Below, one piece after another: positions 38,490-49,470 of a DNA stretch of 64,000 nt. The stretch is from the NCBI GenBank assembly GCA_002967695.1, contig PUHN01000008.1, positions 39,073 to 103,072 of the forward strand. Reading direction: 5' to 3'. The stretch is from Rhodobacteraceae bacterium WD3A24. GTDB taxonomy: Bacteria; Pseudomonadota; Alphaproteobacteria; Rhodobacterales; Rhodobacteraceae. A program made the translations under genes and the position numbers. The notes below the pieces were generated by a model. The model saw nothing but the letters and a program-made list of their open reading frames with translations, was not told the origin of the DNA and searched no databases. Position 1 is the first letter of the stretch. Every line of letters starts with the position of its first letter.

Positions 38490-39599
38490 ATGGCGAAGAT
38501 CACGCTCGACAACCTGGCCCACTCGTACCTGCCCAAGCCGGCCGGCCCCGAGGACTGGGCGCTCAAGGAACTCGACAATGTCTGGGTGGATGGCGAGGCA
38601 TATGCTCTCCTGGGCGCGTCGGGCTGCGGCAAGTCCACGCTGCTCAACATCATCTCGGGGCTGGTCCAGCCCAGCCAGGGCCGCATCCTTTTCAACGACC
38701 GCGACGTCACCCACGCCCCGACGGCGGAGCGCAACATCGCCCAGGTGTTCCAGTTTCCGGTGGTCTACGACACGATGACGGTGCGCGAGAACCTCGCCTT
38801 TCCGCTGCGCAACCGGGGCGCGCCGGAGGACTACGTGCGCGCCCGCGTCCAGACCATTGCGCGGATGATCGACATGGAGGACCGGCTGGAGCGCAAAGCG
38901 CGTGGCCTCACGGCCGATGCGAAGCAGAAGATCAGCCTGGGCCGCGGCATGGTGCGCGAGGATGTCAACGCGATCCTGTTCGACGAGCCGCTCACCGTGA
39001 TCGACCCGCACATGAAATGGGAGCTCAGAACCCAGCTCAGGGCGCTGCATCACGAATTCGGCCACACGATGATCTATGTCACTCACGACCAGACAGAGGC
39101 GTTGACCTTCGCCGACAAGGTCGTGGTGATGCATGACGGCCGGGTGGTCCAGATCGGCACGCCGCAAGAACTTTTCGAGCGGCCCGAGCATACCTTCGTG
39201 GGCTATTTCATCGGCTCGCCGGGGATGAACCTGCTCGATGCGCAGATCGACGGCGACACGGCGCGGGTCGGCGGACACAGAATCGCGTTGGGCGGGCAGT
39301 ATGATGCTGTCGCCGGGCGCACCCAGATCGGGGTGCGTCCCGAGTATATCCGCCCGGCCAACGCCGACTCGGGCGGGCTGCCGGTGACGATCCGGCGCGT
39401 CGAGGATGTCGGGCGTCATCAGATCCTGCGGGCCGAGTTCGAGGGCACGGGCATCGACGCGATCCTTCCCGAGGGCGCCGGGGTGCCGGCGGATGCCACG
39501 CATCTGGCCTTCGATCCGGCCGGGATCAACGTCTATGCCGATGACTGGCGCGTGGCCCCTCGAAAGGTCACCGCCGCACCGCACCGGGAGGCCGTGTGA
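38490..39599 (+). CDS. glpT: Glycerol ABC transporter ATPase GlpT
   Basis: A 369-residue partner of GlpS (not the MFS antiporter also called GlpT in E. coli). Walker A GASGCGKST is at 42-50, the Q-loop is in VFQFPVVYD, Walker B ILFDEP has Asp165-Glu166, and the H-loop is His199 in YVTHDQTEA. The signature motif is lost: the aligned segment reads LTADAKQK (140-147) instead of LSGGQQQR. A C-terminal TOBE-like domain includes IGVRPEYIRPA. The start at 38490 follows GGGGAGGGG. The stop overlaps the glpP start. Confidence 0.92.
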   Translation: MAKITLDNLAHSYLPKPAGPEDWALKELDNVWVDGEAYALLGASGCGKSTLLNIISGLVQPSQGRILFNDRDVTHAPTAERNIAQVFQFPVVYDTMTVRENLAFPLRNRGAPEDYVRARVQTIARMIDMEDRLERKARGLTADAKQKISLGRGMVREDVNAILFDEPLTVIDPHMKWELRTQLRALHHEFGHTMIYVTHDQTEALTFADKVVVMHDGRVVQIGTPQELFERPEHTFVGYFIGSPGMNLLDAQIDGDTARVGGHRIALGGQYDAVAGRTQIGVRPEYIRPANADSGGLPVTIRRVEDVGRHQILRAEFEGTGIDAILPEGAGVPADATHLAFDPAGINVYADDWRVAPRKVTAAPHREAV

Positions 39600-40471
39600 T
39601 GGAGAAGACGCAGAACAACCGTGCCTGGCTGTTGCTGCTGCCGATGCTGGCAGTGGTGCTGTTCTCGGCGATCATTCCGCTGATGACGGTGGTCAACTAC
39701 TCGGTGCAGGACACTTTCGGCCAGAACGTGTTTTTCTGGGCGGGCCTGGACTGGTTTCGCGAGATCCTCAGTTCCGACCGGGTGCACGGCGCGCTGGGCC
39801 GGCAGATCATGTTTTCGGGGATCATCCTGGCGATCGAGGTGCCGCTGGGCATCATCGTCGCGCTTTCGATGCCGAAGAGGGGGGCGTGGGTCTCGGTCTG
39901 TCTGGTGCTGATGTCGCTTCCGCTGCTCATTCCGTGGAACGTGGTCGGCACGATATGGCAGATCCTGGGCCGCCCGGACATCGGGCTGGTCGGCTACACG
40001 CTCGACTCGCTGGGGATCGACTACAACTACACGCAAGATGCCCTGGACGCCTGGATCACCGTCGTGCTGATGGATGTCTGGCACTGGACATCGCTGGTGG
40101 CGCTACTGGCCTATGCCGGGCTGCGATCGATCCCCAACGCCTATTACCAGGCGGCGAAGATCGATCAGGCGAGCCGCTGGAAGGTGTTCCGCTATATCGA
40201 GCTGCCCAAGATGCGCGGTGTGCTGACCATCGCGATCCTTCTGCGCTTCATGGACAGCTTCAAGATCTACACCGAGCCCTTCGTGCTCACCGGCGGGGGG
40301 CCCGGCAGCTCGACCACCTTCCTGTCGGTGGATCTGGTCAAGATGGCGATAGGGCAGTTCGACCTTGGCCCGGCGGCGGCCTTCTCGATCATGTATTTCC
40401 TCGTGATCCTGCTGATCAGCTGGGTGTTCTACACGGTGATGACGAATATCGACAAGCAGGAGGGCATGTGA
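39599..40471 (+). CDS. glpP: Glycerol ABC transporter permease GlpP
   Basis: A 290-residue inner-membrane permease of the MalF/UgpA class with six predicted helices. The first is WLLLLPMLAVVLFSAIIPLM, and the ATPase-coupling EAA loop is YYQAAKIDQASRWKVFRYIE LPK (about 182-204). ATG at 39599 overlaps the glpT stop (TGATG), and the stop overlaps the glpQ start by one base. It pairs with GlpQ. Confidence 0.93.
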   Translation: MEKTQNNRAWLLLLPMLAVVLFSAIIPLMTVVNYSVQDTFGQNVFFWAGLDWFREILSSDRVHGALGRQIMFSGIILAIEVPLGIIVALSMPKRGAWVSVCLVLMSLPLLIPWNVVGTIWQILGRPDIGLVGYTLDSLGIDYNYTQDALDAWITVVLMDVWHWTSLVALLAYAGLRSIPNAYYQAAKIDQASRWKVFRYIELPKMRGVLTIAILLRFMDSFKIYTEPFVLTGGGPGSSTTFLSVDLVKMAIGQFDLGPAAAFSIMYFLVILLISWVFYTVMTNIDKQEGM

Positions 40472-41328
40472 TGGCCGTGGCTTCGACCGCAACCGAGGGT
40501 GCCCGCGCCCGCCGCATGGCGCTGCCGAAGGTGCGTGGCGGGACGGTGGTGATGGTGCTCTACCTCGCCTTTCTGCTGATCCCGATCTACTGGCTCGTGA
40601 ACATGAGCCTGAAGACCAACCAGGAAATCCTGTCCAGCTTTTCGCTCTGGCCGCGGGATCTGACGTTCCAGAATTACGTCACGATCTTCACCGACGCCTC
40701 GTGGTACATGGGCTATGTCAACTCGATCATTTACGTCACCCTGAACACCGTGATCTCGGTCGCCGTGGCGTTGCCGGCCGCCTATGCCTTCAGCCGCTAT
40801 CGCTTTCTTGGCGACAAGCATCTGTTCTTCTGGCTGCTGACCAATCGGATGGCCCCGCCGGCCGTGTTCGCGCTGCCGTTCTTCCAGCTCTACTCCTCGG
40901 TCGGGCTGTTCGACACGCACATTGCGGTGGCGCTCGCGCACACGCTGTTCAACGTGCCGCTGGCGGTGTGGATTCTGGAGGGCTTCATGCGGGGCGTTCC
41001 CAAGGAGATCGACGAGACGGCGTATATCGATGGCTTCTCGTTCCCGCGCTTCTTCGTGAAGATCTTCATGCCGCTGATCGCCAGCGGGATCGGGGTGACG
41101 GCGTTTTTCTGCTTCATGTTCTCCTGGGTCGAGCTGCTGCTGAGCCGCACCCTGACCAGCGTGGATGCCAAGCCCATCGCGGCGACGATGACGCGCACGG
41201 TCTCGGCCTCGGGGCTCGACTGGGGGCTGCTGGCCGCGGCGGGGTCGCTGACGATCATCCCCGGCGCGCTCGTGATCTACTTCGTGCGCAACTACATCGC
41301 CAAGGGCTTTGCCCTGGGCCGCGTGTAA
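40471..41328 (+). CDS. glpQ: Glycerol ABC transporter permease GlpQ
   Basis: A 285-residue permease of the MalG/UgpE class. Helix 1 is VVMVLYLAFLLIPIYWLV, and the EAA loop is EIDETAYIDGFSFPRFFVKI near 185. It ends with the helix and tail YFVRNYIAKGFALGRV usual for this class. The name is shared with, but unrelated to, the E. coli phosphodiesterase GlpQ. It is translationally coupled to glpP. Confidence 0.93.
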   Translation: MAVASTATEGARARRMALPKVRGGTVVMVLYLAFLLIPIYWLVNMSLKTNQEILSSFSLWPRDLTFQNYVTIFTDASWYMGYVNSIIYVTLNTVISVAVALPAAYAFSRYRFLGDKHLFFWLLTNRMAPPAVFALPFFQLYSSVGLFDTHIAVALAHTLFNVPLAVWILEGFMRGVPKEIDETAYIDGFSFPRFFVKIFMPLIASGIGVTAFFCFMFSWVELLLSRTLTSVDAKPIAATMTRTVSASGLDWGLLAAAGSLTIIPGALVIYFVRNYIAKGFALGRV

Positions 41329-41343
41329 GGGAGGAGCGAGATC

Positions 41344-41616
41344 ATGGAATGGATGGCATGGACCTGGCCCACGGCGATCTTCTTTCTCGTCATCGCGGCC
41401 ATTCTGCTGATCTTCACGGTGATCGGGCTGCTGCGGCCCGAGATGCCGCGGGTCGGCATCCTGCAGATAGAGACGACGCGGGGCGACCGCGTCTTCATCA
41501 CCCTGCTCGGCTCGGCCTTCATCAACCTGGCCTGGCTCGGGCTGGTGGGCGCCAACCAGTGGTGGGCGCTGGCGGTTTGTGCGGTCTATGCCGCGGCGGT
41601 GTTCCGCTGGGTCTAG
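41344..41616 (+). CDS. glpU: Small membrane protein GlpU (DUF2160)
   Basis: A 90-residue protein with two or three hydrophobic helices (WTWPTAIFFLVIAAILLIF; GSAFINLAWLGLVGA; ALAVCAVYAAAVF) around a short loop with RPEMPRVGILQIETTRGDR. It is a constant accessory of the glpSTPQUV importer; its mechanism is unknown. GGGAGGAG lies at good spacing from the ATG. Confidence 0.88.
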   Translation: MEWMAWTWPTAIFFLVIAAILLIFTVIGLLRPEMPRVGILQIETTRGDRVFITLLGSAFINLAWLGLVGANQWWALAVCAVYAAAVFRWV

Positions 41617-41632
41617 TCCCGCGCGAAAGGGC

Positions 41633-41664
41633 GGGGGCGGCGTGCTGCAACCATGCCGCGCCCC
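41633..41664 (+). promoter_or_regulatory. Hairpin between glpU and glpV
   Basis: GGGGGCGGC (41633-41641) faces GCCGCGCCCC (41655-41664) with one bulge. No T tract. Such structures before binding-protein genes often protect the downstream mRNA or lower read-through, letting GlpV be made at a different level from the membrane parts (inference). Confidence 0.4.
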
Positions 41665-41704
41665 GCATGACTGAAACCATGGTCCAATCAACGGGAGGAA
41701 TACC

Positions 41705-43423
<1,719 letters not shown>

Positions 43424-43435
43424 GGTCTCCTCCCC

Positions 43436-43476
43436 GGCCGGGGTGCCTGTCGGTGCCCCGGCCTCTCTTTCTTTTT
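43436..43476 (+). terminator. Terminator between glpV and glpK
   Basis: GGCCGGGG (43436-43443) pairs perfectly with CCCCGGCC (43456-43463), followed by TCTCTTTCTTTTT. It should end or reduce transcription before glpK. Confidence 0.85.
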
Positions 43477-43559
43477 CCGCGATCTTCGTCGTGCCATGAG
43501 AAGGGCACGGGGCCGAGGCGGCCCAAGCGGGATGTGCGGGCCAGCATGAGGAAGGGTCG

Positions 43560-45050
43560 ATGAATTACGTCCTTGCGATCGATCAGGGCACGACCTCCAG
43601 CCGCGCGATTCTCTTCGACGCCGATATGCGCATCGCGGCCGTCGCGCAGGAGGAGTTCGCCCAGCACTATCCGGCCTCGGGCTGGGTCGAGCATGACGCG
43701 GGCGAGTTGTGGTCCACCACTGCCGGCACCTGCCGCGAGGCGATCGAGCGCGCCGGCATCGGCCCCGAGCGGATCGCCGCCATCGGGATCACCAACCAGC
43801 GCGAGACCACGCTGGTCTGGGACAAGGCCACCGGTCGGCCCATCCACAACGCCATCGTCTGGCAGGACCGGCGCACCGCCGAGACCTGCGACCTGCTGCG
43901 CGAGCAGGGCCAGGGCGATATGATCACCGAGCGCACGGGCCTTCTGATCGACCCGTATTTCTCGGCCACCAAGTTGAAGTGGCTGCTCGACAGCGTCGAG
44001 GGCGCGCGCGCCCGCGCCGAGGCCGGCGAGCTGCTGTTCGGGACCGTGGACAGTTTCCTGATCTGGAAGCTGACCGGCGGGCGCACTCATGTCACCGACG
44101 CGACCAACGCCGCGCGCACGATGCTCTATGATATCCGCAAGGGCCGCTGGAGCGCGACCATCTGCCGCCTGCTCGACATCCCCACGGCGATGCTGCCCGA
44201 GGTGCGCGACTGCGCCGGCGAATTTGGCGTCACGCGCAGCGACCTGTTCGGCCGCGAGATTCCGATCATGGGCGTGGCGGGTGATCAGCAGGCCGCGACG
44301 ATCGGCCAGGCCTGTTTTGCGCCGGGGATGCTGAAATCGACTTACGGGACGGGGTGCTTCGCGCTGCTCAACACGGGCGACGAACTCGTGCGTTCGCAGA
44401 ACCGGCTGCTGGGCACCATCGCCTACCAGCTCGACGGCACGCCCACCTATGCGCTGGAGGGCTCGATCTTCATTGCCGGCGCCGTCGTTCAGTGGCTGCG
44501 CGACGGGCTGCAGATCATCCGTGAGGCGCGCGAGACGCAGCCGCTGGCCGAGCGGGCCGATCCAGACCAGCCGGTGATCATGGTGCCGGCCTTCACCGGC
44601 CTCGGCGCGCCCTACTGGAACGCCGAGGCGCGCGGTGCCATCTTCGGGCTCAGCCGTAATTCGGGCCCCGCCGAGTTCGCCCGCGCCGCGCTCGAAAGCG
44701 TCGGCTTCCAGACCCGCGATCTGCTCGAGGCGATGAAGGCCGACTGGCAGGGCGGCGGCGGCGATGAGGTGCTGCGCGTTGACGGGGGCATGAGCGCCTC
44801 AGACTACACGATGCAGTTCCTCTCCGACATCCTCGGCGCGCCCGTGGACCGCCCGCAGGGGCTGGAGACGACCGCGCTGGGCGCGGCGTGGCTGGCCGGC
44901 TCGGCCGCGGGGCTCTATCCCGGTCAGGCAGAATTCGCGCGCTCCTGGGCGCTCGACCGCCGCTTCGAGCCCGCGATGGACGCTCGCGCGCGCGCCGACC
45001 GCTACGGGGCCTGGCGCCGCGCCGTGCAGGCCACCATCGCCGCGACATGA
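43560..45050 (+). CDS. glpK: Glycerol kinase
   Basis: Phosphorylates glycerol to glycerol-3-phosphate, trapping what the ABC importer brings in and producing the probable GlpR inducer. The 496 residues have the phosphate-1 loop [15 protein letters not shown], the substrate segment [13 protein letters not shown], the FGGY signature region in [12 protein letters not shown], and the adenosine-binding [29 protein letters not shown] precedes the ATG. A terminator lies upstream, so it may have its own promoter or live on read-through. The stop overlaps the next gene (ATGA). Confidence 0.96.
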   Translation: MNYVLAIDQGTTSSRAILFDADMRIAAVAQEEFAQHYPASGWVEHDAGELWSTTAGTCREAIERAGIGPERIAAIGITNQRETTLVWDKATGRPIHNAIVWQDRRTAETCDLLREQGQGDMITERTGLLIDPYFSATKLKWLLDSVEGARARAEAGELLFGTVDSFLIWKLTGGRTHVTDATNAARTMLYDIRKGRWSATICRLLDIPTAMLPEVRDCAGEFGVTRSDLFGREIPIMGVAGDQQAATIGQACFAPGMLKSTYGTGCFALLNTGDELVRSQNRLLGTIAYQLDGTPTYALEGSIFIAGAVVQWLRDGLQIIREARETQPLAERADPDQPVIMVPAFTGLGAPYWNAEARGAIFGLSRNSGPAEFARAALESVGFQTRDLLEAMKADWQGGGGDEVLRVDGGMSASDYTMQFLSDILGAPVDRPQGLETTALGAAWLAGSAAGLYPGQAEFARSWALDRRFEPAMDARARADRYGAWRRAVQATIAAT

Positions 45051-46195
45051 GCCGGGTCGCCGCCTTCGATTTCGCCACCGCCGGGCATGTGGCTTTTGGC
45101 AGCGGCCGCGCGGACGAGGCGGCCGCGGCGATCGCCTCCATGGCGGAGCGCGTGGCCCTGATCCACGGGGCGAACCCCGCCCGCGCCGACTGGCTGGCCG
45201 AGGCCCTGACGGCGGCGGGGCGCGTGCCGCTGCGCATCGGCGTCGCGGGCGAGCCGGCGCTTCCGGCGCTCGCGGAGGCGCTGGAGCGTCTGCGCGCGGC
45301 GGGTGTCGATGGCGTGATCGCGCTCGGCGGCGGCGCGGCGATCGATATGGGCAAGGCGCTCGCCGCCCTGGCCCCGCAGCCGCAGGGGCCGATGACCTAT
45401 CTTGAAGTGGTGGGCGAGGGGCGCGTCCTTTCCGCCGACCCGCTGCCCTTTGTGGCCTTGCCTACCACCGCCGGTACGGGTGCCGAGGTGACGAAGAATG
45501 CCGTGATCGGGGTGCCTGAGGCGCGGCGCAAGGTCAGCCTGCGCGATGCGCGGATGCTTCCCCGCCTGGCGATCATTGATCCGCGCCTAACCGACGGCGC
45601 ACCGCGCTCTGTCACGCTCGCCTGCGGGCTCGACGCGCTCACGCAGGTGGTCGAGCCCTTTACCTGCGCCCGCGCCAATCCGCTGACAGACGCGTTGACC
45701 ACCGCGACGATCCCGGCCGGGATCAAGGCGCTGCGCCGGCTGATGGAGGCCGAGGACCCGGCCGCGCGTGACGAAATGGCCTGGGTCAGCTTGTGCGGCG
45801 GGCTGGCGCTGGCCAATTCGGGGCTGGGTGCGGTGCATGGGCTCGCCGGGGTGCTGGGCGGCCGGGTCGCGGCGCCGCATGGCGCGCTGTGCGGCGCGCT
45901 GTTGCCCCATGTCCTGAAAATGAATGCCACCCGCGCTGCCCCCGACAGCCCGGCGGCCGAGCGGCTGGAGCAGGTGCTTGCCCTGCTCGCGGCCGGTTTC
46001 GAGGGCGAGGACGGCGCGGCGGCGCTGGCGGACTGGGCGCATGCCAGCGGGCTGCCGCGGCTTTCCGAGATGGGCGTTGACCCGGCCGATCACCGCGAGG
46101 TGGCCGAGGCCGCCGGCGCGTCGTCATCGATGAAGGCCAACCCGGTCGCCCTTTCGCGCGACGATCTTTGCGCGGTTCTGCGCGCGGCGGGGTAG
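45047..46195 (+). CDS. Iron-containing alcohol dehydrogenase family protein, atypical metal site
   Basis: A 382-residue group III dehydrogenase. The NAD-binding loop [18 protein letters not shown] is near 89-106 and [16 protein letters not shown] is near 139. The metal site is incomplete: Asp196, His264 and His278 are present, but the usual first His of DALTHxxE is Gln200 (DALTQVVE). The same substitution occurs in some family members. The start codon overlaps the glpK stop, so the two are coupled; the substrate may be glycerol, dihydroxyacetone or another C3 alcohol/aldehyde (inference from context). Confidence 0.82.
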   Translation: MSRVAAFDFATAGHVAFGSGRADEAAAAIASMAERVALIHGANPARADWLAEALTAAGRVPLRIGVAGEPALPALAEALERLRAAGVDGVIALGGGAAIDMGKALAALAPQPQGPMTYLEVVGEGRVLSADPLPFVALPTTAGTGAEVTKNAVIGVPEARRKVSLRDARMLPRLAIIDPRLTDGAPRSVTLACGLDALTQVVEPFTCARANPLTDALTTATIPAGIKALRRLMEAEDPAARDEMAWVSLCGGLALANSGLGAVHGLAGVLGGRVAAPHGALCGALLPHVLKMNATRAAPDSPAAERLEQVLALLAAGFEGEDGAAALADWAHASGLPRLSEMGVDPADHREVAEAAGASSSMKANPVALSRDDLCAVLRAAG

Positions 46196-46360
46196 GGCTC
46201 AGAAGGGTGACGATGGCACGGCTCCGTTGACCACTGCGATCGAGGCGTGGCCCCCGGCAACCCCGTCGATCGAGATCGCGCACCGGCTTTGCCCTATTCT
46301 TGCCGGGTTTTATGGGGCAATCTTTCCACGACCCGCCGCGCTCGGTGGAAAAGGAAAGAG

Positions 46361-47245
46361 ATGTCGTCACGTTTCGCGATCCATGTCGGGGCGCACAAGA
46401 CGGCCACGACGCATATCCAGAACTGCCTGACGCGACATGCGCCGCGGCTCAGACAGGCTGGGATCGCCTATATCGGGCCGCGCGAGCTGCGCGATGGCAC
46501 GCTGGAACTTCCGGGGGCGCTTGAGCAGGGGATCGGCGGGTTCGGTCGCCGGCGGGCGTTTCGCAGGGCTCTGGCCGCTCATGCGGGCCCGGCGGGCCGT
46601 GTTCTGATTTCCGAAGAGAACATACTGGGCATCGCGCACGACCCACGGATGATTCGCGAGCGCAGATTCTACCCGCGCGGGCATGCGCGCGTGGCCCGGC
46701 TGCTTCGCACGATTGGCGCCGAGGGTGCCACAGTGTTCCTCGCCCTGCGCGATCCCGCGAGCTATCTCGTATCGGCCTATTCGCAGCGGCTGTTCAGCGG
46801 CCGCGTGGAAAGTTTCGAGGAGTTCATCGAGGGCGTCGATCCGGCCCGGATGCGTTGGTCCGACCTGGTCGCGCGGTTGCTCGAGGCGCAGCCCGGCGTG
46901 CGGCTGGTCGTATGGTGCCATGAGGAATTGCGCCCGCCGGCCGAGGGGCTGTTCGATCACATGCTGCCCGGCGTCCCGCGGGGGGCTGTTACCCTGACGC
47001 CGGGGGTGACGCATCCCGGGCTCTCGGCGCGCGCCCATGCGGCGATCATGGCGCAGTACCGCCGCGCCGGCGCCGCGACCGGGCGCGATGTGGTCGTGAA
47101 AGCGCGCCGCCGCTTTCCGAAAACGGGGGACGAGCCGGCATTCGACCCGTTTTCCGCCGGGATGCGGGCAGCCAGCGCGGCGGCCTACCGTGACGACATC
47201 GCCCGCATCGCGGCGATGAGCGGGGTCACGATGCTCAGTCCGTGA
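46361..47245 (+). CDS. Sulfotransferase-like protein
   Basis: A 294-residue protein of unknown substrate. The N-terminus AIHVGAHKTATTHIQ resembles the 5'-phosphosulfate loop of PAPS sulfotransferases (K-T-x-T-T), and LALRDPASYLVSAYSQRLF near 128-146 resembles the 3'-phosphate-binding RDPxxxxxSxY motif. The rest has low similarity to named families. Start: ATG at 46361 behind AAGGAAAGAG. It lies directly upstream of secE, 69 bases away. Possible target: a surface polysaccharide or capsule sugar (inference). Confidence 0.68.
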   Translation: MSSRFAIHVGAHKTATTHIQNCLTRHAPRLRQAGIAYIGPRELRDGTLELPGALEQGIGGFGRRRAFRRALAAHAGPAGRVLISEENILGIAHDPRMIRERRFYPRGHARVARLLRTIGAEGATVFLALRDPASYLVSAYSQRLFSGRVESFEEFIEGVDPARMRWSDLVARLLEAQPGVRLVVWCHEELRPPAEGLFDHMLPGVPRGAVTLTPGVTHPGLSARAHAAIMAQYRRAGAATGRDVVVKARRRFPKTGDEPAFDPFSAGMRAASAAAYRDDIARIAAMSGVTMLSP

Positions 47246-47314
47246 GACGCTGCGTCTTGCAAAGACGGCGCCCAAGGCGTATCTGCGCGAAATACCTTCA
47301 TCTGGCAGGCGACG

Positions 47315-47512
47315 ATGACCCGGACCAATCCCTTTCAGTTCATTCAGCAGGTGCGCGCCGAGATCTCCAAGGTGGTCTGGCCCACCCGGCGCGAGACGGT
47401 GCTGACGACCGTCATGGTGTTCATCATGGCGACGCTGACGGCGATCTTCTTTTTCATCGCCGACTGGATCATCCGCACGGGGCTGGTGGCGCTTCTGGGC
47501 GTGTTCGGCTGA
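47315..47512 (+). CDS. secE: Preprotein translocase subunit SecE
   Basis: A 65-residue single-span SecE of the SecYEG channel. The conserved cytoplasmic segment QQVRAEISKVVWPTRRE precedes one membrane helix (VMVFIMATLTAIFFFIADW). The short alphaproteobacterial form lacks the extra helices of E. coli SecE. GGCAGG precedes the ATG. It is followed by nusG, the standard order. Confidence 0.95.
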   Translation: MTRTNPFQFIQQVRAEISKVVWPTRRETVLTTVMVFIMATLTAIFFFIADWIIRTGLVALLGVFG

Positions 47513-47628
47513 CGCCGCCACTGACCGGGGAGCCCTTGAAAACCCGCAACGACGTCTGTAATGGGAGCGGACTTCCGAACAGTGGCGTGCAGCGATTCGG
47601 TCTGCGCGCATTCTTTTGTTCCGGGACG

Positions 47629-47673
47629 GGCGGCCCGACCGCGGCAATTTGGAATTCCCGGTGGAGGGCCGCC
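47629..47673 (+). promoter_or_regulatory. Hairpin in the nusG leader
   Basis: GGCGGCCC (47629-47636) and GGGCCGCC (47666-47673) are exact complements in the 184-base secE-nusG gap, ending 23 bases before the nusG ATG. It may tune nusG translation; no family match can be named. Confidence 0.35.
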
Positions 47674-47696
47674 GGTTGGAACGAGGTGACGGACGC

Positions 47697-48230
47697 ATGG
47701 CGAAGCGGTGGTATTCGGTGAGCGTGCTCTCGAATTTCGAGAAGAAGGTCGCCGAGCAGATCAGGCAAGCCGTGGCCGATGCGGGGCTGGAGGACGAGAT
47801 CGAGGAAGTGCTCGTTCCCACCGAAGAGGTGTTGGAGGTCCGCCGCGGCAAGAAGGTGACGTCCGAGCGGCGTTTCATGCCCGGCTATGTTCTGGTGCGC
47901 ATGGAGATGACCAATCGCGGCTATCACCTGATCACCTCGATCAATCGCGTGACCGGGTTCCTCGGCCCGCAAGGAAAACCCACCCCGATGCGCGACGAGG
48001 AGGTCAATGCCATCCTCAACCGCGCCGAGGAGGGCGAGGCGGCGCCGCGCTCGCTGATCCGCTACGAGGTCGGCGAGCAGGTGCAGGTCACCGAGGGGCC
48101 GTTCGAGGGCTTCTCGGGGATGGTCGAGGAGGTGGACGAGGACAACAACCGCCTCAAGGTGATGGTGTCGATTTTCGGCCGGGCCACGCCGGTCGATCTG
48201 GAATTCACGCAGGTCACCAAGGGGACCTGA
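47697..48230 (+). CDS. nusG: Transcription termination/antitermination factor NusG
   Basis: Binds RNA polymerase beside the clamp to suppress pausing and links it to Rho and ribosomes. The 177 residues comprise an N-terminal NGN domain (RWYSVSVLSNFEKKVAEQI; FMPGYVLVRMEM) and a C-terminal KOW domain (GEQVQVTEGPFEGFSGMVEEV). ATG at 47697 is chosen for the standard N-terminus MAKRWYSV. It is upstream of rplK by 109 bases. Confidence 0.97.
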   Translation: MAKRWYSVSVLSNFEKKVAEQIRQAVADAGLEDEIEEVLVPTEEVLEVRRGKKVTSERRFMPGYVLVRMEMTNRGYHLITSINRVTGFLGPQGKPTPMRDEEVNAILNRAEEGEAAPRSLIRYEVGEQVQVTEGPFEGFSGMVEEVDEDNNRLKVMVSIFGRATPVDLEFTQVTKGT

Positions 48231-48339
48231 CGTGTAGCCCGTGGGAGGCGAGCGCGGCGCGCCGCGCGGACCGGACCACTAAACCGACGACCGCGCGGCA
48301 CGCGGGCCGCCGCGGAGGTGAACAAGAGGAGAGGCCGCG

Positions 48340-48768
48340 ATGGCCAAGAAAGTGATCGGGCAGCTCAAGCTGCAGGTACCGGCGGGGCAGGCCAACCCCT
48401 CGCCACCCGTCGGCCCCGCGCTGGGCCAGCGGGGCATCAACATCATGGAGTTCTGCAAGGCGTTCAACGCGCGCACGCAGGAGGTGGAGCCGGGCGCGCC
48501 GTGCCCGACGGTCATCACCTACTATCAGGACAAGTCGTTCACGCTGGATATCAAGACGCCGCCGGCCGCCTACTATCTCAAAAAGGCCAGCAAGGTGAAA
48601 TCGGGCTCCAAGACGCCGGGGCGCAGCAATGTCGGCACCGTGACGAAAAAGCAGATCCGCGAGATCGCCGAGACGAAGATGAAGGATCTCAGCGCCAACG
48701 ACATCGAGTCGGCGATGCTGATCATCGTGGGATCGGCGAAGTCGATGGGCATCGAGGTGAAGGGGTAA
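48340..48768 (+). CDS. rplK: 50S ribosomal protein L11
   Basis: A 142-residue large-subunit stalk-base protein, needed for GTPase factor stimulation and stringent response. It has the proline-rich N-domain [20 protein letters not shown] and a C-terminal rRNA-binding domain. AGGAGAGG precedes the ATG. It is followed by rplA after 3 bases. Confidence 0.98.
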   Translation: MAKKVIGQLKLQVPAGQANPSPPVGPALGQRGINIMEFCKAFNARTQEVEPGAPCPTVITYYQDKSFTLDIKTPPAAYYLKKASKVKSGSKTPGRSNVGTVTKKQIREIAETKMKDLSANDIESAMLIIVGSAKSMGIEVKG

Positions 48769-48771
48769 GTC

Positions 48772-49470
48772 ATGGCCAAGCTCGGAAAACGCGCCCGCGC
48801 GGCCCGCGAAGCCCTCGCCGGCAAGGAAAACATCGCGCTCGATGAGGCGGTCAACCTCATCAAGTCGAACGCCAGGGCGAATTTCGACGAAACGGTCGAG
48901 ATCTCCGTCAATCTCGGCGTCGATCCGCGTCACGCCGATCAGATGGTGCGCGGCAAGGTCGTCCTGCCCAACGGCACGGGCAAGGATGTTCGCGTCGCAG
49001 TCTTTGCCCGTGGCGAGAAAGCCGAGGAGGCAAAGGCCGCAGGCGCCGACATCGTGGGCGCCGAGGATCTCGTGGAGACGATTCAGGGCGGCAAGATCGA
49101 GTTCGATCGCTGCATCGCCACGCCCGACATGATGCCGCTGGTGGGGCGTCTGGGCAAGATACTGGGCCCGCGCAACCTGATGCCGAATCCGCGTGTCGGC
49201 ACGGTGACCAACGATGTCGCCGAAGCGGTCAAGTCGGCCAAGGGCGGTGAGGTCCAGTTCAAGGTCGAGAAGGCCGGCGTGATCCATGCCGGTCTCGGCA
49301 AGGCGTCGTTCGAGGCCGACAAGCTGACCGAGAATGTTCGCGCCTTCGTCGATGCCGTGGCGCGGGCCAAGCCGGCCGGGGCCAAGGGCGCCTATCTCAA
49401 GAAGGTCTCGCTGTCCTCGACAATGGGGCCGGGCGTGAGCGTCGATCTCGCCTCGGCGACGGACAACTGA
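48772..49470 (+). CDS. rplA: 50S ribosomal protein L1
   Basis: A 232-residue L1-stalk protein; in many bacteria it represses the L11 operon by binding its mRNA. It contains the L1 signature [18 protein letters not shown]. Its start is 3 bases after rplK, so the two are co-translated. Confidence 0.98.
   Translation: MAKLGKRARAAREALAGKENIALDEAVNLIKSNARANFDETVEISVNLGVDPRHADQMVRGKVVLPNGTGKDVRVAVFARGEKAEEAKAAGADIVGAEDLVETIQGGKIEFDRCIATPDMMPLVGRLGKILGPRNLMPNPRVGTVTNDVAEAVKSAKGGEVQFKVEKAGVIHAGLGKASFEADKLTENVRAFVDAVARAKPAGAKGAYLKKVSLSSTMGPGVSVDLASATDN

Noticed and set aside
47536..47564. Promoter-like TTGAAA with TAATGG in the secE-nusG gap
   Set aside because: The -10 match is poor; secE and nusG are normally co-transcribed and nothing else supports a start here.
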